5,595 nucleotides of DNA from Actinomycetota bacterium (GTDB lineage: Bacteria; Actinomycetota; Actinomycetes; S36-B12; UBA5976). How positions within the stretch are numbered: the stretch's first letter is position 1; every line of letters begins with the position of its first letter. The notes beneath the pieces were generated by a model. It saw only the letters and a program-made list of their open reading frames with translations, had not been told where the DNA came from and did not search any database. Location: contig WLEH01000085.1 in the NCBI GenBank assembly GCA_009704345.1, positions 1 to 5,595 of the forward strand, given 5' to 3'. Shown in pieces: positions 5,255-5,595 of this stretch. A program made the position numbers and the translations under genes.

Positions 5255-5595
5255 TAATGGTTTCTAACCACAGTTTTGCATAACGCTCCGAATCAACTTT
5301 TAGCGCTACAGCAACATCTCTCGCATCTGGCAGTGCTCGCTCATTTTCAACCGTATCTCGATATGGTCGACGATCCACCACTGTCATACCTCGCGCTGGA
5401 CCCTTATCAGTGATTACTGCGGTTGGATATGTCTCCAAAACTAAACCCGCTGGATCAATTACCGCACAAACTGCACCCGCATCGCCAATTGTGATTGGGT
5501 AACCTAAAATTCCGGCAATGAATTCGCCAATTTCCCCAGCTAATTTCCCAGCTGGCAGGTCAGACTTTTTTAGGTTTGATAACTGTAGCTCTCCA
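5247..5595 (-). CDS. Nucleoside hydrolase, C-terminal part (runs off the right edge)
   Basis: The minus strand is open from the window edge to the TAA at 5249-5247, giving the last 115 residues of a longer protein. Any start inside the window, such as the TTG at 5438-5436, would cut the domain, so the real start lies outside. The segment matches the C-terminal third of IunH-type nucleoside hydrolases, which split the N-glycosidic bond of nucleosides to free base and ribose for salvage. Visible landmarks, numbered from the edge, are AGEIGEFIAGILGY (19-32), IGDAGAVCAVIDP (36-48, with D38 a likely calcium ligand), and KGPARGMTVVDRR (64-76). A tail of the type VAVALKVDSERYAKLWLETI follows. In classical inosine-uridine hydrolases the residue before the aspartate is His or Trp; here it is Gly, so substrate preference may differ. 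The N-terminal DxDxxxDD calcium motif is not in the window. The last eight bases overlap the M48 gene. Confidence 0.85.
   Translation of the reverse strand, partial: GELQLSNLKKSDLPAGKLAGEIGEFIAGILGYPITIGDAGAVCAVIDPAGLVLETYPTAVITDKGPARGMTVVDRRPYRDTVENERALPDARDVAVALKVDSERYAKLWLETITN

Noticed and set aside
5258..5270. TGGTT-TCT-AACCA mini-hairpin followed by CAGTTTT as terminator of the M48 gene
   Set aside because: The stem is only five base pairs with a three-base loop and lies in hydrolase coding sequence; too weak to call.
5247..5438. Stand-alone 63-residue minus-strand gene starting at TTG 5438
   Set aside because: The same frame stays open to the window edge and upstream codons give nucleoside hydrolase sequence, so this is only the tail of a longer gene.

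Overview
The window looks like chromosomal DNA of a low-GC actinobacterium, plausibly one of the small-genome freshwater lineages (acI/Nanopelagicales-like). The evidence is the run DUF4191 protein - RDD protein - type I glutamine synthetase, an order typical of Actinomycetota, combined with base composition clearly below that of streptomycetes or mycobacteria (judged by eye, not computed). Genes are tightly packed, with adjoining or overlapping stop codons. No RNA gene, insertion sequence, CRISPR array or phage gene is visible.

Left part (1-1312). After a short tail of upstream sequence comes a plus-strand DUF4191 membrane protein. A minus-strand RDD membrane protein converges on it, and the two stop codons abut with no spacer. 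The RDD gene is transcribed away from glnA across a 109-base divergent intergenic region. That region holds four GlnR-type half-sites (GTAAC, GAAAC, GTATC, GAAAC) at exact 6-base spacings, which points to nitrogen control of glnA by an OmpR-type GlnR regulator.

Centre (1313-2853). A full-length GlnA of the GSI-beta class with all key motifs, including the adenylylation tyrosine, is followed by a strong 13-bp hairpin terminator.

Right centre (2854-4018). A two-gene unit encodes a 76-residue XRE/YgzD-type DNA-binding protein and an unrecognised membrane protein of about seven helices. The promoter has a TTGCAT/TATACT pair with 17-base spacing, embedded in two tandem 16-bp near-repeats and a 10-bp palindrome. 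It places the transcript start at or next to the ATG, so the regulator mRNA is probably leaderless and may be autoregulated. The membrane gene starts one base after the regulator's stop, using a Shine-Dalgarno inside the regulator gene. This unit is the least-described part of the window and the best candidate for a new small sensing or homeostasis system. A 13-bp hairpin follows it.

Right end (4019-5595). A full-length Ste24-type M48 membrane metalloprotease overlaps by 8 bp the 3' end of a convergent nucleoside hydrolase gene that runs off the right edge. Only the last 115 residues of the hydrolase are present.
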